NCBI RefSeq assembly: GCF_900067135.1
Contig: NZ_FJUR01000001.1
Coordinates: forward strand, 1,677,501-1,741,500
Length of the DNA: 64,000 nt
Reading direction: 5' to 3'
Source: Rhizobium sp. 9140
Lineage (GTDB): Bacteria > Pseudomonadota > Alphaproteobacteria > Rhizobiales > Rhizobiaceae
Shown here: positions 8,712 to 16,006 of the stretch, piece by piece
Position numbering within the stretch: the first letter of the stretch is position 1
How the letters are laid out: each line of letters opens with the position of its first letter
The notes under the pieces: generated by a model
What the model was told of the DNA's origin: nothing
The model's input: the letters and a program-made list of their open reading frames with translations, nothing else
Databases searched by the model: none
Made by a program: the position numbers and the translations under genes

Positions 8712-9146
8712 ATGAAACTGAGAACCCTGTTTCTCGCCGCAGCGCTGGCAGGCCTTGCCGCCGGTGCGGTGACGGCGGCCGAGCCGCAAGAGGTGCGCGA
8801 AGGCCTGATGAAGAAGATCGGCGGCTCCCTGGGCGCGCTCTCGGCCATCGCCAAGGGTCAGAAGCCTTACGATGCCGAGGTGGTCAAGACGTCGCTGACC
8901 GCGATCAGCACCAGCATCAAGGCCTTTCCGGATCAGTTCCCGGCGGGGTCGGAGGCCAATTCCGAGGCGAGTCCGAAGATCTGGGAGAACAAGGCCGACT
9001 TCGATGCCAAGGCCGCGAGCCTGGGGGACGATGCCGACATGCTGCTGGCGCAGCTGCCAGCGGATGCGGCCGGCGTGGGCGCCGCGCTCGGCAAGCTCGG
9101 CCCCCATTGCGGTGACTGTCATCAGGTCTACCGCGTCAAGAAGTAA
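8712..9146 (+). CDS. cycP: Cytochrome c' (class II cytochrome c)
   Basis: 144 residues: a signal peptide of about 22 residues (…AVTAAEP), a four-helix-bundle-like body, and one haem site CGDCH near the very C-terminus (133-137, CGDCHQVYR), the hallmark of cytochromes c'. These periplasmic proteins bind NO and CO and can relieve nitrosative stress. The start is the ATG at 8712 after AGAGAGGACTCCC. A diheme cytochrome c gene follows 230 bases downstream on the same strand, and haem attachment to both would need the Ccm system encoded from 61.9 kb. Confidence 0.88.
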   Translation: MKLRTLFLAAALAGLAAGAVTAAEPQEVREGLMKKIGGSLGALSAIAKGQKPYDAEVVKTSLTAISTSIKAFPDQFPAGSEANSEASPKIWENKADFDAKAASLGDDADMLLAQLPADAAGVGAALGKLGPHCGDCHQVYRVKK

Positions 9147-9376
9147 GCGGTAGACCGAGACGCGCTTCAGCCACGCCCCGGCAGACCATGGCATTCCGCG
9201 TGCGCGCGGGACGCCACTGGCCTGTTGGTCAGGGTTGATCCCACCGCCCGGCGCCTTGGTCTTTGTCAGAGCAAGTCGGAACCGGTTATCCCGAAAAGAC
9301 ACACGAAAACAGACAAAAAGAGCGCTTGTCCGGTTGAGAGTGAACCGGACAGCCGCTGAGAACAGGGACCCGCCGC

Positions 9377-10291
9377 ATGGCCCGTCGCGCGCGCAAATTC
9401 GTCTCGAGCGTCCTCTTCCTCGGCATCGTGGCGGCGGGCGGCGCATGGTTCGTCACCAAGCCCGAGCCATGGCCGGCCGCGCATTGGCAAGGTCTCGGCC
9501 CACCGGATATCAGCCATGGCGAACAGGTGTTCTGGGCCGGCGGCTGCACCAGCTGTCACGCTGCCCCGGGCGCGCAGGGCGATGCCAAGCTGGTGCTGAC
9601 CGGCGGTCTGCCGCTGAAAAGCCCGTTCGGCACCTTCCACCTCCCCAATATCTCGCCCGACGACACCGCCGGCATCGGCCGGTGGACGCTCGCCCAGTTC
9701 GGCGATGCCATGACGCGCGGCGTCGGCCCGGACGGCCAGCATCTCTATCCGTCCTTCCCCTATGGCTCCTACGCCCGGCTGACGCCGAAGGATGTCAACG
9801 ACCTCTACGGCTACATCAAGACCCTGCCGAAGAGCCCGAATATCGCGCCGCCGCACGATCTCCCGTTCCCCTATAATATCCGGGCGTCGCTCGGCGGCTG
9901 GAAGCTGTTGTTCTACAGCGACAGGCCGCGCGTGCCGGTCGACCAGACGAATGCGAAGCTGGTGCGCGGCCAGTATCTGGTGGAAGGCCCCGGCCATTGC
10001 GGTGAGTGCCACACGCCGCGCAACGCGCTGGGCGGCTTCAAGACCGATCTCTGGCTCGCCGGCGCGCCGAACCCGGAAGGCGAGGGCCAGATCCCCAACA
10101 TCACGCCCGGTTCGAAGACCATCGGCGACTGGACGGAAGCCGACATCGCCAACTACCTCGAAACCGGCTTCACCCCGGACTTCGACAGCGCCGGCGGCTC
10201 CATGGTCGAGGTCCAGCAAAACATCGCCAAACTCACCGTAGCCGACCGCGAGGCGATCGCGGCCTATCTGAAGGCGGTGCCGGCGCGGTAG
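9377..10291 (+). CDS. Diheme c-type cytochrome, membrane-anchored
   Basis: 304 residues. An N-terminal hydrophobic segment (about 9-26) probably anchors the protein to the inner membrane with the rest periplasmic. Two haem sites, CTSCH (57-61) and CGECH (about 208-212), each followed by a typical cytochrome c domain with later Met candidates, match the diheme electron carriers related to the cytochrome subunit of alcohol and gluconate dehydrogenases. It may pass electrons from a periplasmic dehydrogenase to a terminal oxidase or to cytochrome c'. The start ATG at 9377 follows AACAGGGACCC. The stop codon lies inside the palindrome at 10288-10316. Confidence 0.85.
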   Translation: MARRARKFVSSVLFLGIVAAGGAWFVTKPEPWPAAHWQGLGPPDISHGEQVFWAGGCTSCHAAPGAQGDAKLVLTGGLPLKSPFGTFHLPNISPDDTAGIGRWTLAQFGDAMTRGVGPDGQHLYPSFPYGSYARLTPKDVNDLYGYIKTLPKSPNIAPPHDLPFPYNIRASLGGWKLLFYSDRPRVPVDQTNAKLVRGQYLVEGPGHCGECHTPRNALGGFKTDLWLAGAPNPEGEGQIPNITPGSKTIGDWTEADIANYLETGFTPDFDSAGGSMVEVQQNIAKLTVADREAIAAYLKAVPAR

Positions 10292-10316
10292 TGCTTGCAG
10301 AAAGTGCAAGCACTAC
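10288..10316. promoter_or_regulatory. Perfect 12-base-pair palindrome upstream of the hicAB remnant
   Basis: GTAGTGCTTGCA at 10288-10299 and TGCAAGCACTAC at 10305-10316 flank GAAAG. No T-run follows, so it is a poor terminator. Its position just ahead of hicA suggests an operator bound by HicB; that is inference. Confidence 0.5.
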
Positions 10317-10328
10317 GTAGAGTCCGGC

Positions 10329-10501
10329 ATGAACAATCGGCACCGCGAGATCCTGGTGGCTGTTTTGCGGATCCGGTGTCCGGAACGATCGCATGGGCGG
10401 ATATCGAAAGCTTTCACGGTCCGCATCCGGAGAAGGAAGCCAAGCGCTACAAGGTTCGAGCGGCGCGTGATTTTATCAAGCGTATGGGAGGTCAACCATG
10501 A
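10329..10501 (+). pseudogene. hicA: HicA toxin remnant (frameshift and internal deletion)
   Basis: The ATG at 10329 gives MNNRHREILVAV, the usual HicA opening. The frame is then lost and resumes one register away as FADPVSGTIAWADIES, and jumps to FHGPHPEKEAKRYKVRAARDF, the usual HicA C-terminal part. The double-stranded-RNA-binding core between the first helix and the FHxPHP motif, including the region of the catalytic histidine, is missing. The end overlaps the hicB ATG by 4 bases (ATGA), preserving the original operon geometry. It should be inactive as a ribonuclease. Confidence 0.75.
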
Positions 10502-10764
10502 ACGTCATGTCGCACAAAGGCTATTTCGCGCGGGTGGAGTATGACGCCGAGGACGAGATCTTTTTCGGCCGTCTTGCCGGCATCACGGATGGCGTCGGGT
10601 TCCACGCGGACACGGTTTCGGACCTGAAAGCCGCCTTCCACGAGGCCGTGGACGATTACATCGAGACCTGCGCCAAGGCCGCCCGCGCGGCGGCACTCGC
10701 CGGCAAGAGCCTCAACCAGTGGGCCGCCGAAGTGCTGGCGGAGGCGGCGACGGAAGATGCCTGA
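10498..10764 (+). CDS. hicB: HicB antitoxin with an internal in-frame deletion
   Basis: 88 residues. The first 58 residues match the HicB partial-RNaseH-like domain (GYFARVEYDAEDEIFFGRL, then VGFHADTV and DDYIETCAK). The sequence then goes straight to AALAGKSLNQWAAEVL, the end of the DNA-binding part. Family members have about 20 more residues here, of the type P-x-K-x-x-S-G-x-x-x-R-x-x-P-x-x-H, which carry the DNA-contacting strand. So the antitoxin fold may survive while operator binding is doubtful. It is translationally coupled to the hicA remnant. Confidence 0.75.
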   Translation: MNVMSHKGYFARVEYDAEDEIFFGRLAGITDGVGFHADTVSDLKAAFHEAVDDYIETCAKAARAAALAGKSLNQWAAEVLAEAATEDA

Positions 10765-10969
10765 AGAGACGGTTACAGGAGGCCCGGATGCAGACGACCC
10801 GGCAACCGCTCTGGGCGGGGATGTCCAGCCCGTCACGTCTCAGCTGGAAGCTCTTCAGGCGTTGCAGGATGCGCTCAAGGGACGGAATATCGGGCACGGC
10901 CTCGTCTCCGAGGAGCTGATTGCCGAACGCCGGGCCGAAGCCGCGGCCGACGAGCGGGACAATATTTGA
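10757..10969 (+). CDS. Small hypothetical protein downstream of hicB
   Basis: 70 residues, not recognised. The first half is acidic and Ala/Asp-rich with no predicted structure; the second half (about 28-68) is helical, with LEALQALQDALKG and SEELIAERRAEAAADE. It overlaps the hicB stop by 8 bases, so it is probably part of the same transcript. The ending recalls the tails of small antitoxins, but that is too weak for a call. Confidence 0.4.
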   Translation: MPEETVTGGPDADDPATALGGDVQPVTSQLEALQALQDALKGRNIGHGLVSEELIAERRAEAAADERDNI

Positions 10970-11089
10970 TGCTTCTCCTTTGCTTGGCGTGGTCTCGGGG
11001 TCCTGATCTCGCGGGACGGGTCAGGCAATAGCGTTGCGCCTCCCAATGGTCTTGAAAGGCAAGGCGCATGCTCTCTGCCGACTCACCCC

Positions 11090-11632
11090 CTATCGCAAAG
11101 CCTGCACATACCGCATCCCCGTCACCGGACCCGCCGTGAAGTCCTGCTGCTCGTAGAACCGGTGCGCTTTGACATTGCCTGTGGCGGCGCTGACGGAGAG
11201 GTAGGCGCAGCCGGCGCGGCGGGCTTCTTCGCGGGCCTTGGCCACGAGATGGCGGCCGATGCCGGTGCCGCGATGGGCGTCGCGCACGAAGAGATGGTGC
11301 AGATCCATGCCGCGCACGCCGAGTTGCGCCCTGTAGAGCGGCACGAGAATGGCGTAGCCGATGAGCGCGCCGCCGGCCTCGGCCACGAGCGCCGTGATCC
11401 ACGGCACGGGGCCGAACAGGTCGCGCTCCAGCGTGTCCGCGTCGAGCGGCGCGGCATCGCCATGATGCGCGGCAAGCGCGGCGATCATCTCGCAGAGTGC
11501 GGCGATATCGCCCGGCCGCGCCACGCGGATCGTCACCAGCGGCGCCCGGCTGGGGGCGGCGGCAGGCGGCACGTTCAGCCCTTCGGGCAGGGCAGGGAGG
11601 CGGCTGGCAAGCGGAGAAGACAAGGTGGGCAT
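11090..11632 (-). CDS. GNAT family N-acetyltransferase
   Basis: 180 residues from the ATG at 11632, which has AGGAA 6 bases upstream; an in-frame ATG at 11671 lacks one. The acetyl-CoA pyrophosphate loop is RGTGIGRHL (the family's Q/RxxGxG/A), preceded by the LHHLFVRDAH strand (motif A). The conserved C-terminal Tyr is in HRFYEQQDF. The family transfers acetyl from acetyl-CoA to amines; the target here is unknown. The N-terminal 35 residues are Pro/Ala-rich and probably disordered. Confidence 0.8.
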   Translation of the reverse strand: MPTLSSPLASRLPALPEGLNVPPAAAPSRAPLVTIRVARPGDIAALCEMIAALAAHHGDAAPLDADTLERDLFGPVPWITALVAEAGGALIGYAILVPLYRAQLGVRGMDLHHLFVRDAHRGTGIGRHLVAKAREEARRAGCAYLSVSAATGNVKAHRFYEQQDFTAGPVTGMRYVQALR

Positions 11633-11668
11633 CGAAATTCCTGAAGCTGATCCGCCCCAGGCACCGTC

Positions 11669-11697
11669 CAAAACAAAAGCCGCCTGGCGGCGGCTTG
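11669..11697 (-). terminator. Rho-independent terminator, minus strand
   Basis: Read on the minus strand, AAGCCGCC-GCCA-GGCGGCTT is followed by TTGTTTT. It lies 140 bases after the MerR gene and just before the acetyltransferase start, separating those two transcripts. Confidence 0.65.
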
Positions 11698-11834
11698 TTG
11701 AACGTGATCAGACAGCCGCATCTATGAATGCAGCGTAAAATACCAGCGGGCACGGGTTGCGGTCGTGATCATGTGCCATGCATGATCCCTTTTGAGAAGC
11801 CTGTCAACCGGCCTGTTTTTGCAGGCAACGGCGA

Positions 11835-12287
11835 TCATGCCCGCCGGGGAACCGGCATATCCTCCAGCGGCCGCGCATGGTCGCCGTCGCAGAGGGTGTG
11901 GTCGGACAGCGCGCGGATGACATAGCAATCCTCCACCGTATGGCCGGCGCAGTGGGAGACGATCCGCTCCAGCTCGTGCTCCAGCCGCTGCAACTGTGCG
12001 ATCTTCGCCCGCACGGCGGCAAGATGCCCGGCGGCGATGGCATCCGCGCGGGCGCAGGGTTTCTCCGGGTGGTCGCTGAGGTCGATCAGGTCGCGGATGG
12101 CCTCGATCGACAGGCCGAGATCGCGACCGTGGCGGATAAAGGCCAGACGGTCCAGCGCCTGACGCTCGTAACGCCGCTGGTTGCCCTCGGTCCGCTCCGC
12201 CGGCGCGATCAGCCCCGCCTGCTCGTAATAGCGAATGGTCGGCACCTTCACGCCGGTGCGCCGCGACAGATCGCCGATCGAATACAT
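11835..12287 (-). CDS. MerR family transcriptional regulator (metal- or redox-responsive type)
   Basis: 150 residues. The N-terminal winged helix (MYSIGDLSRRTGVKVPTIRY) and the long dimerisation helix (about 80-112) are typical of MerR. Cysteines at 78, 113, 121 and 133, and histidines near 88 and 115, lie where ZntR, CadR and PbrR bind their metal, so a divalent-metal sensor is plausible. A definite ion cannot be chosen, and no efflux pump or metallochaperone gene is adjacent. MerR proteins twist promoters with over-long spacers; the target promoter is not evident nearby. Confidence 0.8.
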   Translation of the reverse strand: MYSIGDLSRRTGVKVPTIRYYEQAGLIAPAERTEGNQRRYERQALDRLAFIRHGRDLGLSIEAIRDLIDLSDHPEKPCARADAIAAGHLAAVRAKIAQLQRLEHELERIVSHCAGHTVEDCYVIRALSDHTLCDGDHARPLEDMPVPRRA

Positions 12288-12364
12288 GAGGCTGTTCTCC
12301 GTGCGGCGGATGAAGGCCGCGTGGTCTCAGAGATAAGCGAGCGGATGCGGGCTTTCCAGCCTTA

Positions 12365-12543
12365 GCGCAGCCCTTCGCACAGATGGCACGGTCAGACTGT
12401 ATGTAATCATCTTCAGGGCGACGATGCTTTTGGACTTCCGCACCAACGCCCGCTGTTCGGTCATGAGCCTCTCGATGAAGGCTTGTATTCGTCGAGGTCG
12501 CGCACGGCGATGAGGAGGACGTAGTCGGCAGGTGTGCCTCACC
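12365..12543 (-). pseudogene. Lrp/AsnC family regulator, 3' remnant with frameshift
   Basis: Reading leftward from 12543, one frame gives PADYVLLIAVRDLDEYK. A single missing base then shifts the frame to AFIERLMTEQRALVRK, and SIVALKMITYSLTVPS follows. Together they match the ligand-binding RAM domain end of Lrp/AsnC proteins, whose last strand is typically xxLKxIKYxxxLP. No helix-turn-helix part is present upstream because the glucose dehydrogenase terminator adjoins at 12547. So this is a truncated and frameshifted relic. Confidence 0.65.
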
Positions 12544-12546
12544 CCC

Positions 12547-12580
12547 CGAAAAAAGCCCGGCGCGCTTGCGCGGCCGGGCT
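12547..12580 (-). terminator. Rho-independent terminator of the glucose dehydrogenase gene
   Basis: On the minus strand AGCCCGGC and GCCGGGCT form the base of a GC-rich hairpin (12554-12580) followed by TTTTTTCGGGG. It lies 25 bases after the stop codon at 12605. Confidence 0.8.
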
Positions 12581-12604
12581 CGATCGTCTCGCGTTCCTCT
12601 GCCC

Positions 12605-14929
12605 TTACTTCGGCAGCGTGTAGGCGATAATGTAGTCCCCCGGCTTGGTGCCGACCGAGCCGTGGCCGCCGGCAACGATGACGACGTATTGGGTGCCGTC
12701 GTCGGTGCTGTAGGTCATGGGGGTGGACTGGCCGCCGGCGGGCAGGCGGCCGCGCCAGAGTTCGCGGCCGGTCGTCAGGTCATAGGCGCGCAGATAGTTA
12801 TCGACGGCGGCTCCGAGGAAGGCAACGCCGCCCTTGGTGATCATCGGGCCGCCGATGCCGGGAACGCCGACCTTGAAGGGCAGGGGCAGAGGCGTCATGT
12901 CGTATACGGTGCCGTTGCGGTGCTTGTAGGCGACCTCGCCCGTCTTCAGATCCACGCCCGCGACGTAGCCCCATGGCGGTGCCTGGCAGGGGATGCCGAG
13001 CGGTCCGAGGAACGGTCCCATCAGCACGCCATAGGGTGCGCCGTCATTGCGGTTCAGGCCCTGCTCGCTGCCCTTCTGGTCCTGTCCCTTCGGCGGGATC
13101 TGGTCGCGCGGCACGAGCTGCGAGGTGAAGGCGAGGTAGGTCGGCATGCCGAACATCAGCTGCTTTTCCGGATCGACCGCAACGGAACCCCAGTTGAAGG
13201 TGCCGAAATTGCCGGGATAGATCAGCGAACCCTCGAGCGACGGCGGCGTGTACCGGCCTTCATATTTCAGCCGCTCGAATTCGATGCGGCAGGCCAGCTG
13301 GTCGAACATGCTGATGCCCCACATGTTCTTGTCCGTCAGGGGCGGCGGCGAGAAGGTGAGATCGGAGATCGGCTGGGTCGGCGACGTGAAATCCTCGGGA
13401 ATAGCACCCGACGGCGCGGGGATTTCCTTCACGGGGATGATCGGCTCGCCGGTGCGGCGGTCGAGCACGTAGAGATCGCCCTGCTTGGTCGGGCCGACGA
13501 GGGCCGGGCGACCCTCAATATCGAGCAGCACCGGCTGGGCGGGAACGTCCATGTCCCAGAGGTCGTGATGCACGGTCTGGCGAACCCAGCGCAGCTGCCC
13601 GCTATTGATGTCGAGCGCGACGATGGAGGAGGAGAACCGCTCCACATTCTCGCTGCGGCCCATGCCCAGCTGGTCGGGAACCTGATTGCCGAGGGGGATG
13701 TAGACGAGGCCGAGGGCTTCGTCATAGGAGAACACCGACCAGCTGTTCGGCGAGTTCGTCGTATAGTGCTGGCCTTCCGGCAGGGGGGTCGTGACGTCGG
13801 GATTGCCTGAGTCCCAGTTCCAGACGAGGGCGCCCGTGTTGACGTCGAAGGCGCGGATGACGCCCGACTGCTCCTGCGTCGAATAGTTGTCGTTGACGGC
13901 GCCGCCGATGATGATCTTGTTGCCGGTGATCACGGGCGGCGAGGTGGAGTAGTAATAGCCGGCCGGCTGGTAGCGCATGCCGGTTTCCAGATGCAGCGTG
14001 CCCTGGTCGGCAAAGCCGGTGCAGACCTGACCGGTCTGGGCATCGAGCGCGATCAGGCGGGCATCCGAGGTCGGCAGGTAGACGCGGCTTGCGCAGGCGC
14101 TGCCCGGTGCGGCGGCGGCATCCTGATAATAGCTGACGCCACGGCATGTCTGGTGCTGACGGTCCGGGTTCATGCCGGAGTTGCTGTCGAACTTCCACTT
14201 TTCCTTGCCGGTGGCGGCATCGATGGCGATCGCCCAATTGTGCGGCGTGCAGACATAGAGCGTGTCGCCGATCTTCAGCGGGGTCACCTGATAGGTCGTC
14301 TCGCCCACGTCTTCCGGCAGCTTCACGTCGCCGGTCTGGTAGCGCCAGGCTTCCTTGAGATCAGAGACATTGGCCGAGGTGATCTGCGTCAGCGGCGAAT
14401 AGCGCTGGCCATATTGCGTGCGTCCGTACTGATGCCATTCGCCATCCGGCACATTGCCGCCGAGCGCCGGAGTCGCGTTGGCAATCGTGGTCGGCAGCGC
14501 GCCTGCCTTGTCGAGCGGGTCCTGCGTCATCGAATAGACGGCGACCGCGACGGAGAGCACGACGGCAAGCCCGAGCGGCCAGCCGCTGGCGCGGTAGACA
14601 TGGCCCGTGGGGCTGGTGAAGCCGAGCGGCTTGCGGATGGAGGGGAGCAGCAGCCAGAGGCCGAGCACGATGACGACGCCGCCGCGCGGGCCGAGCTGCC
14701 ACCAGTCGAAACCGACTTCCCACAGCGCCCAGGCGAGCGTGGCGACGATGAACACCGCATAAACGGTGAGCGCTGACGACCTGTGGCGCGAGAGCAGAAC
14801 GGCCGTTGCCAGGAAGGCAAGACCGGCCAACACATAGTACCAGCTGCCGCCGAGAACGGCGAGCCAGGCGCCGAAGCCGGTCAGCCCCAGTCCGATCAGC
14901 GCAAAAAGGACAGACGTAAAGATGATCAT
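12605..14929 (-). CDS. gcd: Membrane-bound PQQ-dependent glucose dehydrogenase
   Basis: 774 residues from the ATG at 14929, preceded by CAGGAGTCTCTTCC; an in-frame ATG at 14989 has no site. Close to the 796 residues of E. coli Gcd. Five hydrophobic segments occupy about residues 1-140 and anchor the protein; the rest is a periplasmic quinoprotein propeller with repeated Trp-docking strands (LKEAWRYQTGD, ALVWNWDSGNP, GRELWRGRLP). It oxidises glucose to gluconolactone and feeds electrons to ubiquinone, and in soil bacteria it drives phosphate solubilisation by gluconic acid. No pqq biosynthesis genes are in the window, so the cofactor must be made elsewhere or taken up. Confidence 0.93.
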   Translation of the reverse strand: MIIFTSVLFALIGLGLTGFGAWLAVLGGSWYYVLAGLAFLATAVLLSRHRSSALTVYAVFIVATLAWALWEVGFDWWQLGPRGGVVIVLGLWLLLPSIRKPLGFTSPTGHVYRASGWPLGLAVVLSVAVAVYSMTQDPLDKAGALPTTIANATPALGGNVPDGEWHQYGRTQYGQRYSPLTQITSANVSDLKEAWRYQTGDVKLPEDVGETTYQVTPLKIGDTLYVCTPHNWAIAIDAATGKEKWKFDSNSGMNPDRQHQTCRGVSYYQDAAAAPGSACASRVYLPTSDARLIALDAQTGQVCTGFADQGTLHLETGMRYQPAGYYYSTSPPVITGNKIIIGGAVNDNYSTQEQSGVIRAFDVNTGALVWNWDSGNPDVTTPLPEGQHYTTNSPNSWSVFSYDEALGLVYIPLGNQVPDQLGMGRSENVERFSSSIVALDINSGQLRWVRQTVHHDLWDMDVPAQPVLLDIEGRPALVGPTKQGDLYVLDRRTGEPIIPVKEIPAPSGAIPEDFTSPTQPISDLTFSPPPLTDKNMWGISMFDQLACRIEFERLKYEGRYTPPSLEGSLIYPGNFGTFNWGSVAVDPEKQLMFGMPTYLAFTSQLVPRDQIPPKGQDQKGSEQGLNRNDGAPYGVLMGPFLGPLGIPCQAPPWGYVAGVDLKTGEVAYKHRNGTVYDMTPLPLPFKVGVPGIGGPMITKGGVAFLGAAVDNYLRAYDLTTGRELWRGRLPAGGQSTPMTYSTDDGTQYVVIVAGGHGSVGTKPGDYIIAYTLPK

Positions 14930-15236
14930 GGAAGAGACTCCTGGCGCCACGACATGCGCCCCGTCAGTATCGATATCAGAACGCCGCACGCGTGAGGTAG
15001 TGCACTGCGGTCGCCCTAAAACGTTGAAAATACCGCATCATGTCGTCTCCGCAGCAATCGCGACTCAAGACATCACGCAGTCGAAGCCCGATCGAGATCC
15101 GGACTCCGTTATGGCGAAATTAGGGCAAGTTTCGCATGGGTCAATGTCGCAGCGCACAATCCGGGGCCTTGGGTCGGCAGCGTACGGTTATGACGGAGAT
15201 GGGTGCCTCTCGAAAAGCAGGCGAAGATGATCGCAC
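14930..15236. other. Intergenic region, no gene seen
   Basis: Upstream of gcd on the minus strand and downstream of the 15.2 kb gene. I see no open frame with coding character and no clear promoter. It should contain the gcd promoter. Confidence 0.5.
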
Positions 15237-15750
15237 CTACGACGTTCGCGGCTTGATCCCGGCTTTCACGGCCTTCACCCGTGCAGCCCGCTTTTCCGCT
15301 GCCTCGTGTCTCAAGCGGTCCGCAATTTCCTCTTGCTGGTCCGCCAGCTCTGCATGAAAAGCGGCGACCTTTGCCTGGTGGAGCCTGACAAGTAAGGTTC
15401 CCGGTGGATCGGTCTGAAAATGCCGGTGGTCGTTGATTTCCAGAAACGTCACGTGATCATCAAACTGCAGCAGAAAGACAAGCTCGTTCGAACTTTGCGA
15501 GCCCAGATGAAGATGCATGATGCCCTCGCGCTGGAGAAGGGCGTCGTCTGTCGTATCCAGATCCCGGCGGTAAGCCCATTTAGGAAGAGATGTACCGTTC
15601 TGGATCGCCAGGAAAATATCGAGGAAATATTCCTCAAGATGAGGTTTTCCCCGGAAGTACAGATCAGGCCGAAAATGTGGAGACAGGACAATTTTGAGAG
15701 GTCTGGGCGCAATTCGGGAGTCCGTCTTGCGCTCAGCATTCCCGGCTCAT
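15237..15750 (-). pseudogene. Toxin-like protein of unknown family, frameshifted just after its start
   Basis: A reading frame from 15746 to 15237 encodes 169 residues that look like one folded domain plus a charged helical tail. It contains LKIVLSPHFRPDLYFRG, EEYFLDIFLAIQNGTS, then GIMHLHLGSQSSNELVFLL and HVTFLEINDHRHF. No usual start codon lies in this frame before the first internal ATG (15518). The ATG at 15750 is one base out of register: removing one G from the GGG at 15741-15743 would join it as MSRNAERK. So this is a one-base frameshift, a sequencing error or an unusual start. The strand pattern recalls small RelE-like toxins, but I do not recognise the family. A 50-residue gene precedes it by 31 bases. 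Confidence 0.55.
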
Positions 15751-15781
15751 CTCACAGACCTAATTTGGTAGGAAGGTCGAA

Positions 15782-15934
15782 CTACCTCTTGAAGAAGAAA
15801 GCATGGGCCTCTTCACGCGTCATCTTGGGCAGCGCTTCACCCTCTTCTCTCTTCGCTTCCGCAGCGATACGGGTAAGATGATCGATATGTGTTTCCTGCG
15901 CCTCTACGGGCCTCGGGCGGACTGTTACAGCCAT
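15782..15934 (-). CDS. Small charged protein, possible antitoxin partner
   Basis: 50 residues, beginning MAVTVRPRPVEAQETHIDHL and ending EEAHAFFFKR. It is mostly helical and rich in Glu, Arg and Ala, with a basic N-terminus. It is the first gene of a two-gene unit with the frameshifted 15.2 kb gene, 31 bases apart on the same strand. The small-charged-gene-first arrangement is that of many toxin-antitoxin pairs. The ATG at 15934 is preceded by GAGGTGCTGAA. Function is inferred from context only. Confidence 0.55.
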   Translation of the reverse strand: MAVTVRPRPVEAQETHIDHLTRIAAEAKREEGEALPKMTREEAHAFFFKR

Positions 15935-16006
15935 TTCAGCACCTCATATGAGAATAAACTCATAACATGCCGCAGCGTTCAGAGCAACAGCAGCATGCCC
16001 CGCCCG

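Noticed and set aside
12566..13810. A long plus-strand frame opposite the glucose dehydrogenase
   Set aside because: No motif, no ribosome site, and it runs through the gcd terminator hairpin. Antisense shadow.
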